NCBI RefSeq assembly: GCF_000002075.1
Contig: NW_004797352.1
Location: forward strand, 597,363 to 661,362
Direction of reading: 5' to 3'
DNA from: Aplysia californica
Taxonomy: Eukaryota > Mollusca > Gastropoda > Aplysiida > Aplysiidae
Length of the DNA stretch: 64,000 bases
Below the pieces are notes generated by a model, which was given only the letters and a program-made list of their open reading frames with translations, was not told the origin of the DNA and did not search any database. The translations under genes were made by a program, and so were the position numbers. Positions 1 through 63,939 of the stretch are shown here, in pieces. Numbering within the stretch: position 1 is the first letter of the stretch; every line of letters starts with the position of its first letter.

Positions 1-200
1 GCAGATCTAGGGGTAGGGGTAGGGTAGGGGTAGGTATAGGACTGGGGGTAGGGGTAGGGGTAGGGTTATTGCTAGGGGTAGGGGTATTGAGGGCTAGGGG
101 TAGGGGCAGATCTTGGGGTAGGGGTAGGGGTAGGGTTTGCGTTAGGGGTCGACCACTATGAGACAGAGCAGAATAGAGGGCTAGGGGTAGTGGTAGTGGA
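1..200. repeat. Degenerate TAGGGG tandem array
   Basis: Repeated taggggtagggg units with TAGGG variants fill the first 200 bases, decaying rightward; two further ctaggggc units lie near 331-346. The unit resembles the animal telomere hexamer TTAGGG with one base changed. It probably continues past the left edge. An interstitial degenerate satellite is more likely than a chromosome end, because a gene is still open in this direction. Confidence 0.75.
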
Positions 201-588
201 GTGGAAGGTAAGTTGTGAGATATTTCATTGAGATTTAAGATGGTTAAAAGGTCGAGGTAGTTGTCATTCGAATAACCGTCAGTAAATACAAACTATGCAC
301 ATTATTTGATTAAATGAGCTATTATAATGACTAGGGGCTAGGGGAGTATTCGAGTTGTAGTGATTGGTCAAACGCGCGTATGAATACTTGTTGGAGGATG
401 TAAACAAAGATGGCGCGTGCAGGGACATTCGAGTGGATTTTTCTTATTCTTTTGTCGACTTTCGACGCAGTGGGTGCTTTTATATCGTGTTTAGAACTCA
501 AATTATGTTTTTTGAATGGATATTGTAGAAAGCGTTTTAATTGTTAAGTGGTTAATAGTTTTTCTTTCTCAATTTGAAGAGAAATTAA

Positions 589-1041
589 CACTTTTGCTGG
601 CGTATTAATATTTTTCCCGATTTTTCTCTATTATTTTATTGTATTGACCCGGTCTGCTTGGATTTTACCTTGCATTCAAATAAAAAGCTGCGCCTTCAGA
701 TGTTTATGGAATCTGCTCTTGGCCTGTATATTTATGATAAGATAGCTTTACTGATTTGCTTTCACATGTTTAGTGTGTGTAATTTTTTCCGTCAAAATGT
801 ATTTTTCCCACCACCATCGCCATTTCTAACCATTGTAATGCATACTTATGTTCAAAATTAATCCTTGTTTCATGTTGTAATGTATTTCTTATTCAATTTC
901 CTTCAATTTGATATATCATATGTTACATTTTGAGTGATGGTTATGCTTTTATAGGAAGTTATTTTGTATATAACCTGTGTAGCCGAATCGAGTCACAAGT
1001 TAATTACGTCTAGATCCCAAAACTACTTTGTCCGGAAAGAG
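589..1041. mobile_element. piggyBac-type MITE (family B), TTAA-flanked
   Basis: Flanked by TTAA at 585-588 and 1042-1045. Ends are CACTTTTGCTGGCGTATT on the left and, inverted, CTCTTTCCGGACAAAGTAG on the right. The interior from about 660 aligns with the element at 33,321-33,985. It is 453 bp with no coding capacity. Its right border is exactly where the CR1-like LINE homology stops, so it seems to have inserted into or beside that LINE at a TTAA. Confidence 0.65.
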
Positions 1042-1045
1042 TTAA

Positions 1046-3550
1046 AACAGAAAACGGCAGTTTTGTATTTGATCCTTTCTTTTACGGGCAGCCAGTGTAG
1101 TTCTTTCAGAATTGGTGTTACTTGCGCTGATTTCTTTCGTTTCATTACCAATTTTGCAGCTTGATTTTGGAGTACTTGTAATTTTGATAATTTTTCGGCT
1201 GTTAAACCGGATAAAATAGCACTACAGTAATCTAGTTTCGATAAAATCAGTGTTGTTACTAATGTCTTGGCTGCTTCTTCAGTTAAATAATTTCTTCCAC
1301 TGCCAATTTTCTTAAGCTGAAAATAGATACGGTACTTTTGCTGAGCTGACTAATTTGGGAGGACAAAGACATATCTATCCAATTGCTCCCCTAGATTTTT
1401 TAAACTTCTTTTTTAACAAATGGTATGGTTATTGATTTCAATTTGTAGTTCTGAGAGATTTCTAATGGCTTTTGTATTTCCAAACAACATTATTTCAGTC
1501 TTGTCATCAATAAGTTTCAATTTATTACTGACCACCCATATTTTTAGTACTCGAATACATTTCTCAGTGGAATCGACTAAAAGTGATATTTGATCGAAAT
1601 CCATAGATTTATCAATCTGAGTGCCATCGGCATAAAGATGGTAATTCATGCCATATCATCTTAAAATATCAGCAATAGGTTATGTATACATTGTTAACAA
1701 AACAGGTCTAAGAACAGACCCCTGAAGAACACCAAATCTAAGCAAAACATTATCAGAACACATGCTTCCAAACACAACTGTTTGTGTTCGATCTTTGAGA
1801 TATGACTCAAACCATCTCAGGACAGTACCCTTTACACCAAACGTAGTATTTAATTTAGTCTCTCGAGTAAAATGTCATGGTCAATGGTTTCGAATGCAGC
1901 CGAAAGGTCCAAAAGAGTAAGAAGACACACCTTTCTTTCAACAATTAATTTTAAAATATCAATACAGACATTAAGCAACGCTGTCTCAGTACTATGGTGT
2001 GCCTTGTATGCTGACTGATAAACTTTGCTAAGATTATTTGCTTTAATATGCTGTAAGAGTCTGTAAGACACAACTTTTTCCAGAATTTTGGATAAGAATG
2101 AGAGATTTGAAACTGGTCTAAAATTTTAAAAATCCTTTTCATCAAGTCCAGCTTTTTCCAAAAGGGGTCAAACAGGTGCTGTCTTAAAACAATTTGGTAC
2201 TGTGCCTGTGAGGAGAGAATCATTTACAATTAGGTTGATATGTGGAAGAAGTTCAGGTAAACATTTTTTTAAAAGGCTGGTGGGCATGGGGTCTAAGGTG
2301 CAAGTTTTTGATGGACTATCTAATACAATATTTTTTATTTCTTCTTTCGTTGCTGGAGTAAAATAATCGATGAACAGCCCCTTAAACTGATGGTAATTTG
2401 GGGCAATTGCGCACATTTTATCGAGCCCTTGCCTGATTGAGGTGATTTTACTAGAAAAAAGTCTGAAAAGCTGCTACAAAGTTCTGTATCGGTGCCAGGG
2501 GGTAATACTGTTCTACTTTTGTTGCCAAGCAGTTGACTAGAGATATCAAAAAGTTCCTTGCAAGTTTTAAAATTTTCAAATTTTGACAAAAAGAAAGTAT
2601 ACTTGGCCTTGGTGATAATTTTAGTAACAGACTTCTTCATAAAATAAATATTCCCTTATGCAGTTCAAGTCGGGTTTTGCTCCATTTTCTTCCCCTGGCC
2701 TTTTTTATTTTTTTGCAGCCTTTATTTCCAGATTAAACCACTTTCCAAAAGGACGATGAGATCATTTTAATTTTTTAACAGGAGCATGATCATCTAAAAT
2801 ATTCTTCATAATGGTATTGAGGGTTTCTATGTTAATAAGGGAATTCGTAGCAAGAGCATCACGAAAGTCACATTGAAATTTGTATAAATTTATATCTTCC
2901 AGATTACGAGAATGAACTGATTTTACTTCTTTCTTTGGTCTTGTGATGTTCAAGTCAAGAATCAGAAGAAAATGATCCGAAATGTCTTTGTCCAGAATGT
3001 TTACGCTTTTCACACGTTCTTTTCAATAGGGGAGATAACCCAATCTAGGATGTGCTGACTTGTATGTGTTGGTACAGTACTTGGACGGGTTGTTTTAAAT
3101 AATTTTCTGTCTGCAGGTCGCTTATATTCTTAGTGCCAGGGTCTCAGAGCCAAAATAAAAATTAAAATCGCCAGTTATAATGAATGGTGCACTTTTGATC
3201 TTCAGAGTTGAAATTAAATTTAGAAATTCCTCCATAAAAGCGGATTATTTGATACAATTAACTTTACTCGGTAGAGGCCTGTATATGCAGCAGATGGTAA
3301 TGTTTTGGGACTGCAGCTGGAAAGACATTAAAGCAGCCTCACATGAGTGACAGGGAATCTTTTTCACAGTGTAGCTTGTGCTAAATTAGTTCTATAAATA
3401 AACGCTACTCCTCGTCCTCTACGCCCGACACAAGGAACACACTTAATTAAATAATCAACTGGGCATATTGCTGATAAAATAGCATCATCATCTTACTCAT
3501 GCAACCATGATTCTGTAATACAGAAAATATCGAGGTTCATTTCAATAATT
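1046..3550 (-). mobile_element. Decayed CR1/L2-type LINE, 5' truncated
   Basis: Read right to left, the minus strand gives the end of an APE endonuclease (LDIFCITESW near 3,540; DISDHFLLILDLN near 2,960), a linker, then reverse transcriptase blocks: LDPMPTSLLKKCLPELLPHI (about 2,260-2,310), SAYKAHHSTETALLNV with LLDLSAAFETIDHDILL (about 1,860-2,020), HLYADGTQ (about 1,620-1,645; the catalytic pair is DG instead of DD) and the C-terminal KELHWLPVKERIKYKTAV near 1,060-1,110. At least five frameshifts or stops separate the blocks, so it is dead. The family assignment rests on the HSTETALL and SAAFDTIDH-type blocks typical of the L2/CR1 group. Confidence 0.8.
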
Positions 3551-4977
3551 AAATCACTAATTTAATTCATCCGCTTTATCGGTCCCCATTAGGGCTGTAC
3601 CCCGGTAGCAAACCCGCTCGTGCTCACAAGCCCCTAGTTCAAGTCACAAGCCTCAAATCAGTAGGTCAAATCATCAAATCAAATCACCAGCATGATAAGT
3701 TGAGTCTAGCGCAAACTGTAACCTCCTTGGTCTAGTCTAAACTTCAAGTCCACAGCAACTAGCAATCCGCGAAGCCACTCATGTCAGGCCCCCTCATCAT
3801 CCCCACCCTGCTTGCAATCCGCGAAGCCACTTACGTCAGAAAAAGAGAGGGGGAGAGTGAGAGATCTCGCCCACAGAGTCACTGCGCGGCGTGGCGCTGT
3901 AGTTTACCCGATTAATCGAGGCCTGCGCAAGCCTCAAGTCCCGTCCGCTGCCACAGGCCCCACAATTCACACAGTACTGATTTGCGCTAGGCTTACAGAT
4001 TTGCCCCAGGACAAGCTCCAAACCTGACCTGCTGACTTGTACTGTCTCGATACACCGAGCGAGCGGCACGGGCTCGATGGCGTAGGACCGTCTTGATGGC
4101 GACAAGACAGTCCGATGTGTTCAAACAGCAAGACAGTACTGTGCGCTGTGTGAACTTTGAACCGTGGAGGAAGGGAGAGGCTGGGCTTGTTTTGGTGCAA
4201 GGCGTAGAGAGCTGAAGTTATTTTTAACTTCCCGCCGTTGATCAGCTAAGCGAATGGATAAGTGAGAGGGAGCGTGGTATTGTAGTAACAGAGACCTAGG
4301 TTTCTGATAATAATAAGAATAAGTAGACTTAGATTACCCTAGAATGGAGAACTCCAGGGGTCGTTGTGATTGGCTTTTGTATCGTATGTATGTAACCTAT
4401 TTTGTAGATGTGTTACACTCACAGTGACATAATACAGAACATTTAGGAGACGGGCTAGGCCTACTTCAACCCAATGTCAGGGCCAACCTGGGCTGAGAGG
4501 GAACAACGCCCCAGCAGAAAGACGGAGGTTCTCAGTAAAAATTTCTCCCCATACGGGAATCGAACTGAGGTCTTTTGCGTGCGACGATGAAGCGCTTGGC
4601 TCGTGCACATTAAAAATAAACAGGCCTTAACATCATAAGAATAGCCGATCCAATATTAATTTTTAAGTGCATTGAATAGAGCTTTTTGTTTTTTACAACC
4701 GAACTATGAAAAAAACAACAACCGATCTTGCACTTTTGGTGCAAGCCTCTCAACGCAAATAACCAGAGAATCTATAATATGTACTGAGCCCACTGCCACG
4801 AGAGTTCGCGACGTCACGACACAGTACAGCAGGACTGTCCGCGAGTCACAACTCACCGGAAGTTCCCTCCGGTAGCAAGCGGGAGGCAAATCAAACCACA
4901 AGCCTGCTCGCAAGACTCTAGCGCAAGACTTCCGCTGCTTTACAAGCCTTCGATTAACCGAGCAGAATCCAGCCCTA
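3551..4977. other. Intergenic or intronic stretch with SINE-like segment
   Basis: More GC-rich than its surroundings. A 17-bp word (caatccgcgaagccact) occurs twice, near 3,764 and 3,813. Near 4,550-4,612, on the minus strand, there is a tRNA-like box B (CAGTTCGATTCCCG) preceded by GCCAAGCGC, suggesting the head of a tRNA-derived SINE whose body would extend left to about 4,440. The short open frames here show no family resemblance and I call no gene. Confidence 0.4.
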
Positions 4978-5153
4978 GTCCCCATGGTTTTATGCACCCC
5001 GCATAATTTAGCAAAATTTGATCATTTTTTGCATAATTTCAAATTATTTTCCTTTATCATTCCTTGTTAAAATTAACAAAATCACATAATTTCCCATTTT
5101 TTGGCTCAGTTTGCATTATTTCAGAATTTTTCTTGCATAAAACAACGGGGACA
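4978..5153. mobile_element. Small MITE with GTCCCC-type inverted ends
   Basis: Left end AGTCCCCATGGTTTTATGC and right end GCATAAAACAACGGGGACA are inverted copies of each other with few mismatches. The interior of about 175 bp is built of repeated GCATAATTT words. A related end (TGTCCCCGTCGGATTATGC) starts at 38,858, so this is a family. Confidence 0.6.
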
Positions 5154-5198
5154 GCTCTATTACATGACCTGGTGTTAACGCAAAGCTACTCTGACATT

Positions 5199-5648
5199 TG
5201 TGTTACAACGCCGAGCAATCAGGCACTCGTAAATTTTTGGGCACATATATATATGGAGTTATTGGTATCATCTTAAAGGTTATTCATTTGCCTTGCTTTC
5301 AAGGAAAAAAATATCCATTTATCTTGACAAGAAATCGAGATATTTGCGATTGAAGAAAGTGCATGGGGGTCGCCTGGTTTCAGCAGTAAAATTAACGAGA
5401 AAATGGCATCCAAAGTTTTGTAAATTTCCACAGCTTTAGAGTCCTCGGAAACAGCAAATTTACATTTTATTCCTTTAATCAAAGGTTTTCCAAAAAAAAC
5501 CACATATAAAAGTGTTTTTGAATGGACATTCAAGGTGTTTAGCCAAAAAACAAAAATTTTAAAAATATGTCTAAACTGGCTGAAAATTGTCGATTTCTCG
5601 GATTTCATTATTTTGACGAGTGCCTGATTTCACCACGATGCCTCACAT
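5199..5648. mobile_element. MITE family A, copy 1
   Basis: Starts TGTGTTACAACG then AATCAGGCACTCGT; ends, inverted, TTGACGAGTGCCTGATTTC then TGCCTCACA. The interior carries the family landmarks ttattggtatcatc, a GAGATATTTGCGATTGAAG block and AAGTGTTTTTGAATGGACA. About 450 bp, apparently full length. The long open frame inside is not protein-like across copies. Confidence 0.75.
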
Positions 5649-6449
5649 TTTGTGTTATTTCTAGCAAAAAGTTCCGACAGTCGATTTTGACAAAATTACT
5701 AATTTTGATTCTGTTTTCCAGTCTACTGCTGACGCATGAATTTTGTAAGTTCTGAACATTAGACTAAACAACACAGGGATTGTCCTTTGTTTTTGTCGCC
5801 TACCTCTTTTCTTTTTTCCAAACTACCAAGCCAATCATGGCGAATTGAAAACTGATCATTTTGTAGAAAACATGTGTAGCAACAGAAAGAATTATACTAA
5901 TTGCAAATTACACTGAGGGTATGCAGTACTGCAGGGGGAAAATGACAAACTGTAGAGTGAGTGGGCTGTATCAGAGAAAGCAGGCTGAAGGGCTAGAACA
6001 CTGATGGCAGCTGGATCGGAAAAGTAAAATGTCAGAGAATGGGTGTGCAAGGAGTGAATGAACTGAACTTGGATAATGCAAAAAAGAGTCGAGTGTATCT
6101 GAGCATTCCGTGGGTGAGGATGGTTTGTTTTGTCTGACCAGTTTGAAATCTTTTAGAAAAAGATATTTCTTAGAATATTAGGCAAGTGCCATTCCAGCAA
6201 TGGACACCAAAGTTGAAGGCCCATACTTAAAGTTGATCAAATTTCTAAAACCCCCATAATGAGGATAGATTCAAACTACTCGGTAAAAAAGACTTAGGCG
6301 TAGCCCTATAAGAAAACAATTTGCGAGGAACCACTAAGACAGACAGTCTCAAGGAATTCCTTCGGTGTGAGAAAAATAGGTTAATGTACTAAGAGCACAA
6401 AAACATAGAAACTGAATCTTTCATTTCTTACATATATATAAAGTAATAC
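5649..6449. other. Intron 17 proximal part, nothing recognised
   Basis: AT-rich, with no coding frame, repeat or inverted end that I could support. It should be intron if the gene continues to the left. Confidence 0.4.
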
Positions 6450-58147
<51,698 letters not shown>

Positions 58148-58743
58148 GTCTCTACTGCCTCTCCTCTACACCTTGAATAACTCTGTTAAATTCCAGCTGT
58201 GCAATAGGTAATATATGAGACTGACACACTATGGTTTACTTTTATGCAGTTGTATACAAATACAAAAAATAGTCATCATTTTTCTTAGATGCCTTTAAAA
58301 AGACCCAAAAATGAACCATTGGCAGCACTTGTTTGATCAGCCACTCAAGCCAGGATAATTCTTTCTGTTGAGTTCTGAAAAAAATGGGGGGAAAAATATT
58401 GAAATTAGAGTGGGTTAGGGTGAGGTAGGAAATGGGGGCACTTTTTCAGACTCTGCTAAACTGAGTCAACCACCAAGTGTCTACAGCTATGGTTAGACAA
58501 TGGTATGAATTCTGCCCTGACGGTACACATTTCTGCAATTCGAGCTTAAAACCAGACACTCCTATAGCAATCAGGATCACATGTAAAGACATGGGGCAAG
58601 TTTTATGAGTGACGAGCTCAGGATGAATGAAACAAAAAGGAGAGACGTGAAAGACTGATTTGAAACTATAGACATGGTGAGACGAGGTCAGTCCAGTTCT
58701 ATGACTGCCAAAGGGGAAACAGTCTTTTTAACTGACCTTTACA

Positions 58744-59194
58744 TGTGTCATGATGGCATGGAGGAATTACACGCTCGTCAATTTTTGGGCATATGGAGTT
58801 ATTTGTATAATCTTAAAGCCTGTTTATTTGTCTCGTTTTTAATGAAAAAATACCCATCTTATTTTAAGAGGAATTGAGATATTTGCTATTGAAGGATGTG
58901 GGGGTTACCTGGTATGGGAGGTTAAATTAGCACAAAAATGTCTGACTAAGTTTGGTGACTTCCAAAACTTGAGAGTCCTTGGAAACTGCAAATTTACATT
59001 TCCTGTGCCTGATTATTATTTGAACGTTTTTCCTGGAAAATTCACACAGAAGTTTGTTTTAAATAGACATAAAAGGTGTTGAGCCAAAAAAAATAAAAAA
59101 TTCGGCAAAATTACCCAACAGGAGGGAAAAAATGTTGATTTCTTTCATGGCAATAATATTTGACGAGCGCCTGATTTCACCATGACGCCACACA
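58744..59194. mobile_element. MITE family A, copy 9, upstream of the PARP14-like gene
   Basis: TGTGTCATGATGGCATGG then CACGCTCGTCAA on the left; TGACGAGCGCCTGATTTC then ACGCCACACA on the right. It starts about 600 bp upstream of the coding start. Confidence 0.75.
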
Positions 59195-60255
59195 TATTAT
59201 ATGACTGCACTCATTGGTTGCTAATTAGCTCGGTATTCTTAAAATCTGACTCTCATATGTTCTCACCAAGATGTCTGTCATACCGCTACAACAGCCCACC
59301 TACATCCCGTCACTTCACGTTCTTGCTACTTAAATCATGATCAAAAGAGAAACACCACAGCAGTAATGGGAATTATGTCCACGGGGCCAGTCTCAAGCAA
59401 CAAAGGTCAGGTTATGGTGCACTGCTCTTTAAGCACTTATGACTTTATTGCGCTGCAATTAAGTGCAGTAAAGCTCTTACTAAAAAAAGCATTGCTCCGA
59501 GTTCAATATTTCAGCTTATGCTTTCATGGTCTTAACATAATACATAGCTTATCCGTTTTCTCCTCCCTCCTGCCCGCTCTTACGCATCAAATTCTTTACT
59601 CTTGTCAATCCTATTAGAATACGTGAAGACAGACAGAAATAAACATGAAGTGATCAATATATCTTATAATCCTGGTCGATTGTACTCATATGGGGTGTTT
59701 GTTTGTGAACGAGGCCCCCTGTTTGTATTGATGTGACAATGACCAGTTGCCATTCGTCGCCCATGCCGAATTTGCCTGATGGCAGACACCAACGGTATTG
59801 GGGACAGCGCCCAAGGAGCAACGATCCTTGACTGATCAACCATTTGTTGTTGTTCTTCACATAGTGCTCTGACCCGGAGTTCGCCAGTAAAAGGGGAAAC
59901 GATTACCTCTCAATTTCACAACGGAATAGGAATATATTTAAAAAATGATATAAACTTAGGTATAGAATCAAACACCCTAAGTAAAAATTAGAAGAATCGA
60001 ACAATGTTGACCATTCGCCGTTTTCCTTAATGACGGCAAGGATATATAGACTAGTAAGAGAGCCAGGTATGTGGTAAATGAGGGTGTAATCATGCGCATA
60101 GTCAATGTAAACAAACAAAGAAAAGGGTTCACAGAGCAGGGACTGAGTTGTAGACTTCAGAAAGAGAATTTCACAGATTCGCTAATCCTGAATTGCCACT
60201 TTTCACTGTAGGCTATGCCCTAGCATACACATTTCAAACTGAAATTTCTTTAAAA
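59195..60255. other. Upstream flank: nothing recognised
   Basis: No element borders or coding similarity. The Trp/Gly-rich 68-codon minus frame at 59,654-59,860 has no recognised relative. The promoter or a noncoding first exon of the PARP14-like gene might lie in this region or further right. Confidence 0.35.
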
Positions 60256-60790
60256 AAATTTACGAAGTGACTACTTCTCTGAATGCTCGAGAAAATAAAC
60301 TTGATCTCTATTTCTCCGGAAGGTTTCCGTTCTCAAGAGTTTTTGGTCATTTGCGAGATTTAGGCGTCATCTTTCATTCTGCCATTCTGCGAGGACTGGG
60401 AAGAAGCATTTTTTGCATCAAACTCAATTTCTAGAGCTAGAGATTTTTAAATGTCTGAATATTCAGATACTTCAGTTGTGGTTGGCGCAACGTTCCCGGA
60501 CTCTACTTCATTTGAAAATGTCTTCAAAAGGTACTGCGAGAAATCAAGACCTCTCGACCTTGGCAGTAACCTATTTTGCATTTAGTAACCCCTAAAGCAA
60601 ACACTAAAATATCCTTCATCAAACAAAAAAAATCCCCCCTCCCCCTCATTCACACCTTATACACACACACACACACGGGCCACTCCATTTGCAGATTATC
60701 AACAAATCTCGAGAACGGACACCGTTCGGAGAAATAAAGTTCAAGTTTATTTTCCCAAGTGTTCGGAGAAATAGATTTGGCCAAAAATTT
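60256..60790. mobile_element. Inverted-repeat element, about 88-bp arms
   Basis: Left arm 60,256-60,343 and right arm 60,704-60,790 pair inverted at roughly 80 percent by eye: TCCGGAAGGTTTCCGTTCTC pairs with GAGAACGGACACCGTTCGGA, and AATAAACTTGATCTCTATTT with AAATAAAGTTCAAGTTTATT. Spacer of about 360 bp, no ORF. Confidence 0.6.
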
Positions 60791-60899
60791 AATTGAGCAC
60801 TGCGAAATGACTCATGGCGAATATTTACTTGGTTCAGAAAAGGAAAGTCTAATTAAGCATAACACGGTGTTGCCATTAAGACCCTTTTTTTCTTCCGAA

Positions 60900-61690
60900 G
60901 TGACTATTCGGATTCGAGTCCGAATAGACACAAATTATATTCGGACTCTGAATTCTGACTTCTGACCCTTGTTCCTAAATATTTCCAGCATTTATGAAAT
61001 TTTTTAAAATTGTAATGAAAACAATCGAGATGTGAGGTTTAATATCCAGTTACACAATGTACTAGTATCTTAGATCTAAACTGGCCCTCCCAGCATCATT
61101 AGCCTAGTATGAACAGAACAAACAAGTTGAGCTGACCTTGCCGGGGGCAAAGTTAATTATATCGACCAATGAGATTGCGCGTAGCACTCACGCACTCTCG
61201 GCTTGCTGGGGGAAGAGATGTTGGGAAGGGGCAAGGTTGTCGGATTTTGTGCGATATGATGTTTAAAAAATTATTAATTACAGAAAATCTAAAACACACA
61301 ACAAAATGAAATTAAACATGTGGCGAAAGACAGATGGTGGTAGAAGTAAAGATGATGCTGTAGTACCGTGGTGGTGGAAAGATCCTGAGTTGTCAGTTAC
61401 CGTGTACTTAGACACAGCCTTGGGCAATGAGAGTGCAGTCTTTTGACCAGTGACACAATTACACAGTCCTAGTAGGTAATTCTAGTTCTAATTCTGGTTT
61501 TACATAATTTCCCCCCACAACAGTTATAGCCTATTATGTAACCTCCTTGCTTACACTCACATTATAACTCACTTAGGAGCCGAGTCTGAATAAATAAAAC
61601 ATTTTTTCTGACTCGAGTCCGAATAGATAAAACCCATATTCGGACTCGAGTCCGAAAAGATAAAAAATCTAATTGGACTCGAATACGAAG
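60900..61690. repeat. TTCGGACTCGAGTCCGAA palindromic repeats at two borders
   Basis: The word ATTCGGATTCGAGTCCGAAT occurs at 60,906. ACTCGAGTCCGAATAGATAA, ATTCGGACTCGAGTCCGAAA and related units occur at 61,560-61,690, followed or separated by ATAGATAAA. Could be the two ends of one element or a short minisatellite. Confidence 0.5.
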
Positions 61691-62044
61691 AGAACTGGCC
61701 TTTTTTTAGAACCCCTCCCCCCTTTTCCAAACCTGTCTCCAAAACTACCTCCTTCTTCATCATGCCCTTGTCAAATAAATAAAAGTACAGAATGGTTAGT
61801 AGAAATTAGCAATCATACTCACTTGGAATACCACAACCAGAAAAACACGAGAAAAGTAAGTAGATCAAAGGTTAGGCGATGAGGAAGTGAAAACAAGGCC
61901 ACAGATAGGTTCATCCAAGTCAGCGTACTACTAGATCTAACTCCTAGATCTAGGGCCTAAACAATTCATCATAGCCTACGTTTGTTTCTCTGTTCTAATC
62001 AGCTTTCATTGATGATTAGTGAGAATCATCAATCATAGTGATTA

Positions 62045-62422
62045 ACAGCTTTGAACAATGAATCACGTAGTAAAAATGGTATTTTTTTACTTTCCCTCCC
62101 GTCTCACACTCGGCTACCAGTTGTCTATTTTCTACTAAATATTGATGCCCAGAACATGAATATCAACTTAATTTCCGTCGCAAATTAATAGTTTTTGAAA
62201 TATTTTATTGTTTTTATCCGAGATAGACGTGCTTTGGACCAATCGGGGGGTTCCAGGGGGGCCTGCCCCTCTGGGGTAAAAGAAAATCTGGGGGGTCACA
62301 GGGCTATTTAGTAGAAAATAGGCAACTGGTAGCCGAGTGTGAGACCAGTAAGCTCTCTGGTGAGACGGGAGGGAAAGTAAAAAAATACCATTTTTACTAC
62401 GTGATACATTGTCCAAAGCTGT
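62045..62422. mobile_element. Young foldback element with 96-bp arms
   Basis: Left arm 62,045-62,140 is repeated inverted at 62,306-62,422 with only three substitutions and one 21-nt insertion (62,345-62,365 region). Ends are ACAGCTTTG / CAAAGCTGT. The spacer of about 165 bp has no ORF. A third, diverged arm-like segment follows at 62,545-62,620. Confidence 0.75.
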
Positions 62423-62626
62423 TTTTACCCATAATTTGATATTTTACAGTTAGATTTGAAATTGTCTTGAAAATAATTGATTTGCGACAGTTTTAGTGGC
62501 TTTATGTGTGATCTGCAGCAAACAGTACTGCAGTTTGACCCCTGAAATAGTGCATCTGTGTGCGGGAGTGAAAGTAAAAATTTACCGTAAAAATATGTAA
62601 TGGTTCTGAACTGTGCACAGGTATCA

Positions 62627-63128
62627 TATAATGCGGCCACCTCTATTCTCACCCGGGGTGAGAATAGTGCAGGCGGGTCTTGTGGCTATTCTCACCCGGT
62701 GCGCGCGTCAACAAATTTTGCGTTCACCCTAAACCACAGAATTCTACACTGTGATAAGAGAAAAATTGTAGAATTCTGTGCTGTGAACAAACGTTCCATT
62801 ACAACTGTACTTGTAGCCTACTAAAAGCGTACAATTTTGTCTGTGGGCAGGGGAGAGAGAGAGAGTGAGAGAGAGAACAAAACAAAATGGCGACCCGCGT
62901 AGTTCGGCTCGATTCGAAAAGTTAAATAGCCGTAGCATCTTTGTAGACAACCAAATTAATTTACTTTTATGTTTTAACATCATTTTTGAACTTTGTTTTG
63001 GTCAATTTGATCGTCCACACCGATAGACAGTATTCAGAAAGAGACAGAGAGAGAGAGAAGAGGGGAGGAGTAGATCTTGCGAGAACTTCCGGGCGGGTGA
63101 GAATAGCCACTTTCATATAATGCCGTAA
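62627..63128. mobile_element. Possible element bounded by CTATTCTCACCCG ends
   Basis: CTATTCTCACCCGGGGTG and GTGGCTATTCTCACCCG at 62,642-62,698 are matched inverted by CGGGTGAGAATAGCCAC at 63,094-63,112, with TCATATAATGC outside both ends. The interior has a GAATTC palindrome and AG runs. Confidence 0.45.
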
Positions 63129-63289
63129 CGAAGAGAACAGTAGTCGGATGATGTTGAAATCTTCTAATGTCAAAGTAAAAGTTGCACTTCGAAATTGAAA
63201 CTGAGACACGCATTAGCTTAGCCTGGCTTAGGCTTAGAAATTCTAATCAAGAGTCAAAGGAAGTTGCGAGAGAAAATCCAAATCTATAT

Positions 63290-63345
63290 TATCTAGATCT
63301 AGATCTAGTCTAGATCTAGATCTAGACTCTAGATCATCTAGATCC
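63290..63345. repeat. AGATCTAG palindromic cluster
   Basis: Overlapping CTAGATCTAGATCTAG units. Single AGATCTAG words are also scattered elsewhere in the window (for example 1,012; 27,889; 61,930). A genome-specific simple repeat. Confidence 0.85.
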
Positions 63346-63939
63346 TCTAAAAAGGAAGTAAAACTAAATAATATATATATAGGTTAGATCCTAGACCTGG
63401 TTGTAACTTCATTTTGATCAAGGCAACGACACTTACCATTCTAAAACAGCTCGTTACCTGAGAGCCTCCCACAACAACGCCCCAGGAACACGAACAGGAG
63501 GGCGGAACTTTCAGTTTTCCCAAATATATTTGGTTCTTGGAAACCCACCGGAAGTTAATGGGTTGGACCAAAGATTGGACTATGGGAAGTCTGATGATCA
63601 ATCTGATACAACCAATGATAGTACATAACAGCTAGGCCTAAGTTATTAAAAGGGCTCGGACTTTAAACCCCAAAGTTATTAAAATATTACCTCCCAAAAA
63701 ATAAAAAGCAAAGAAATGAAAGAATGGTAGGGAAAGAGTGGTCTAGAATGTTCTATTTATGATAGCTTTGGACGACAAGTGAAAAAAATGGAGCCCAGCC
63801 AAGGAGTTTAGAACTTACTTTTAATCTCCTTGAGCCCAGCTTTTTTAATGCGAGTTTTCGTAGGTCTATTATTTGGTAACTTCCGTTCGTACAAAGGGCA
63901 GGTTGCGCTCTCCACAATAATAATAATGATAATCTTACT

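Noticed and set aside
1-200. True chromosome end
   Set aside because: The repeat is degenerate and differs from TTAGGG, and the PARP14-like gene is still open towards this side.
5273-5608. 111-codon minus-strand frame
   Set aside because: It lies within a MITE family A copy and is not conserved as a frame in the other copies.
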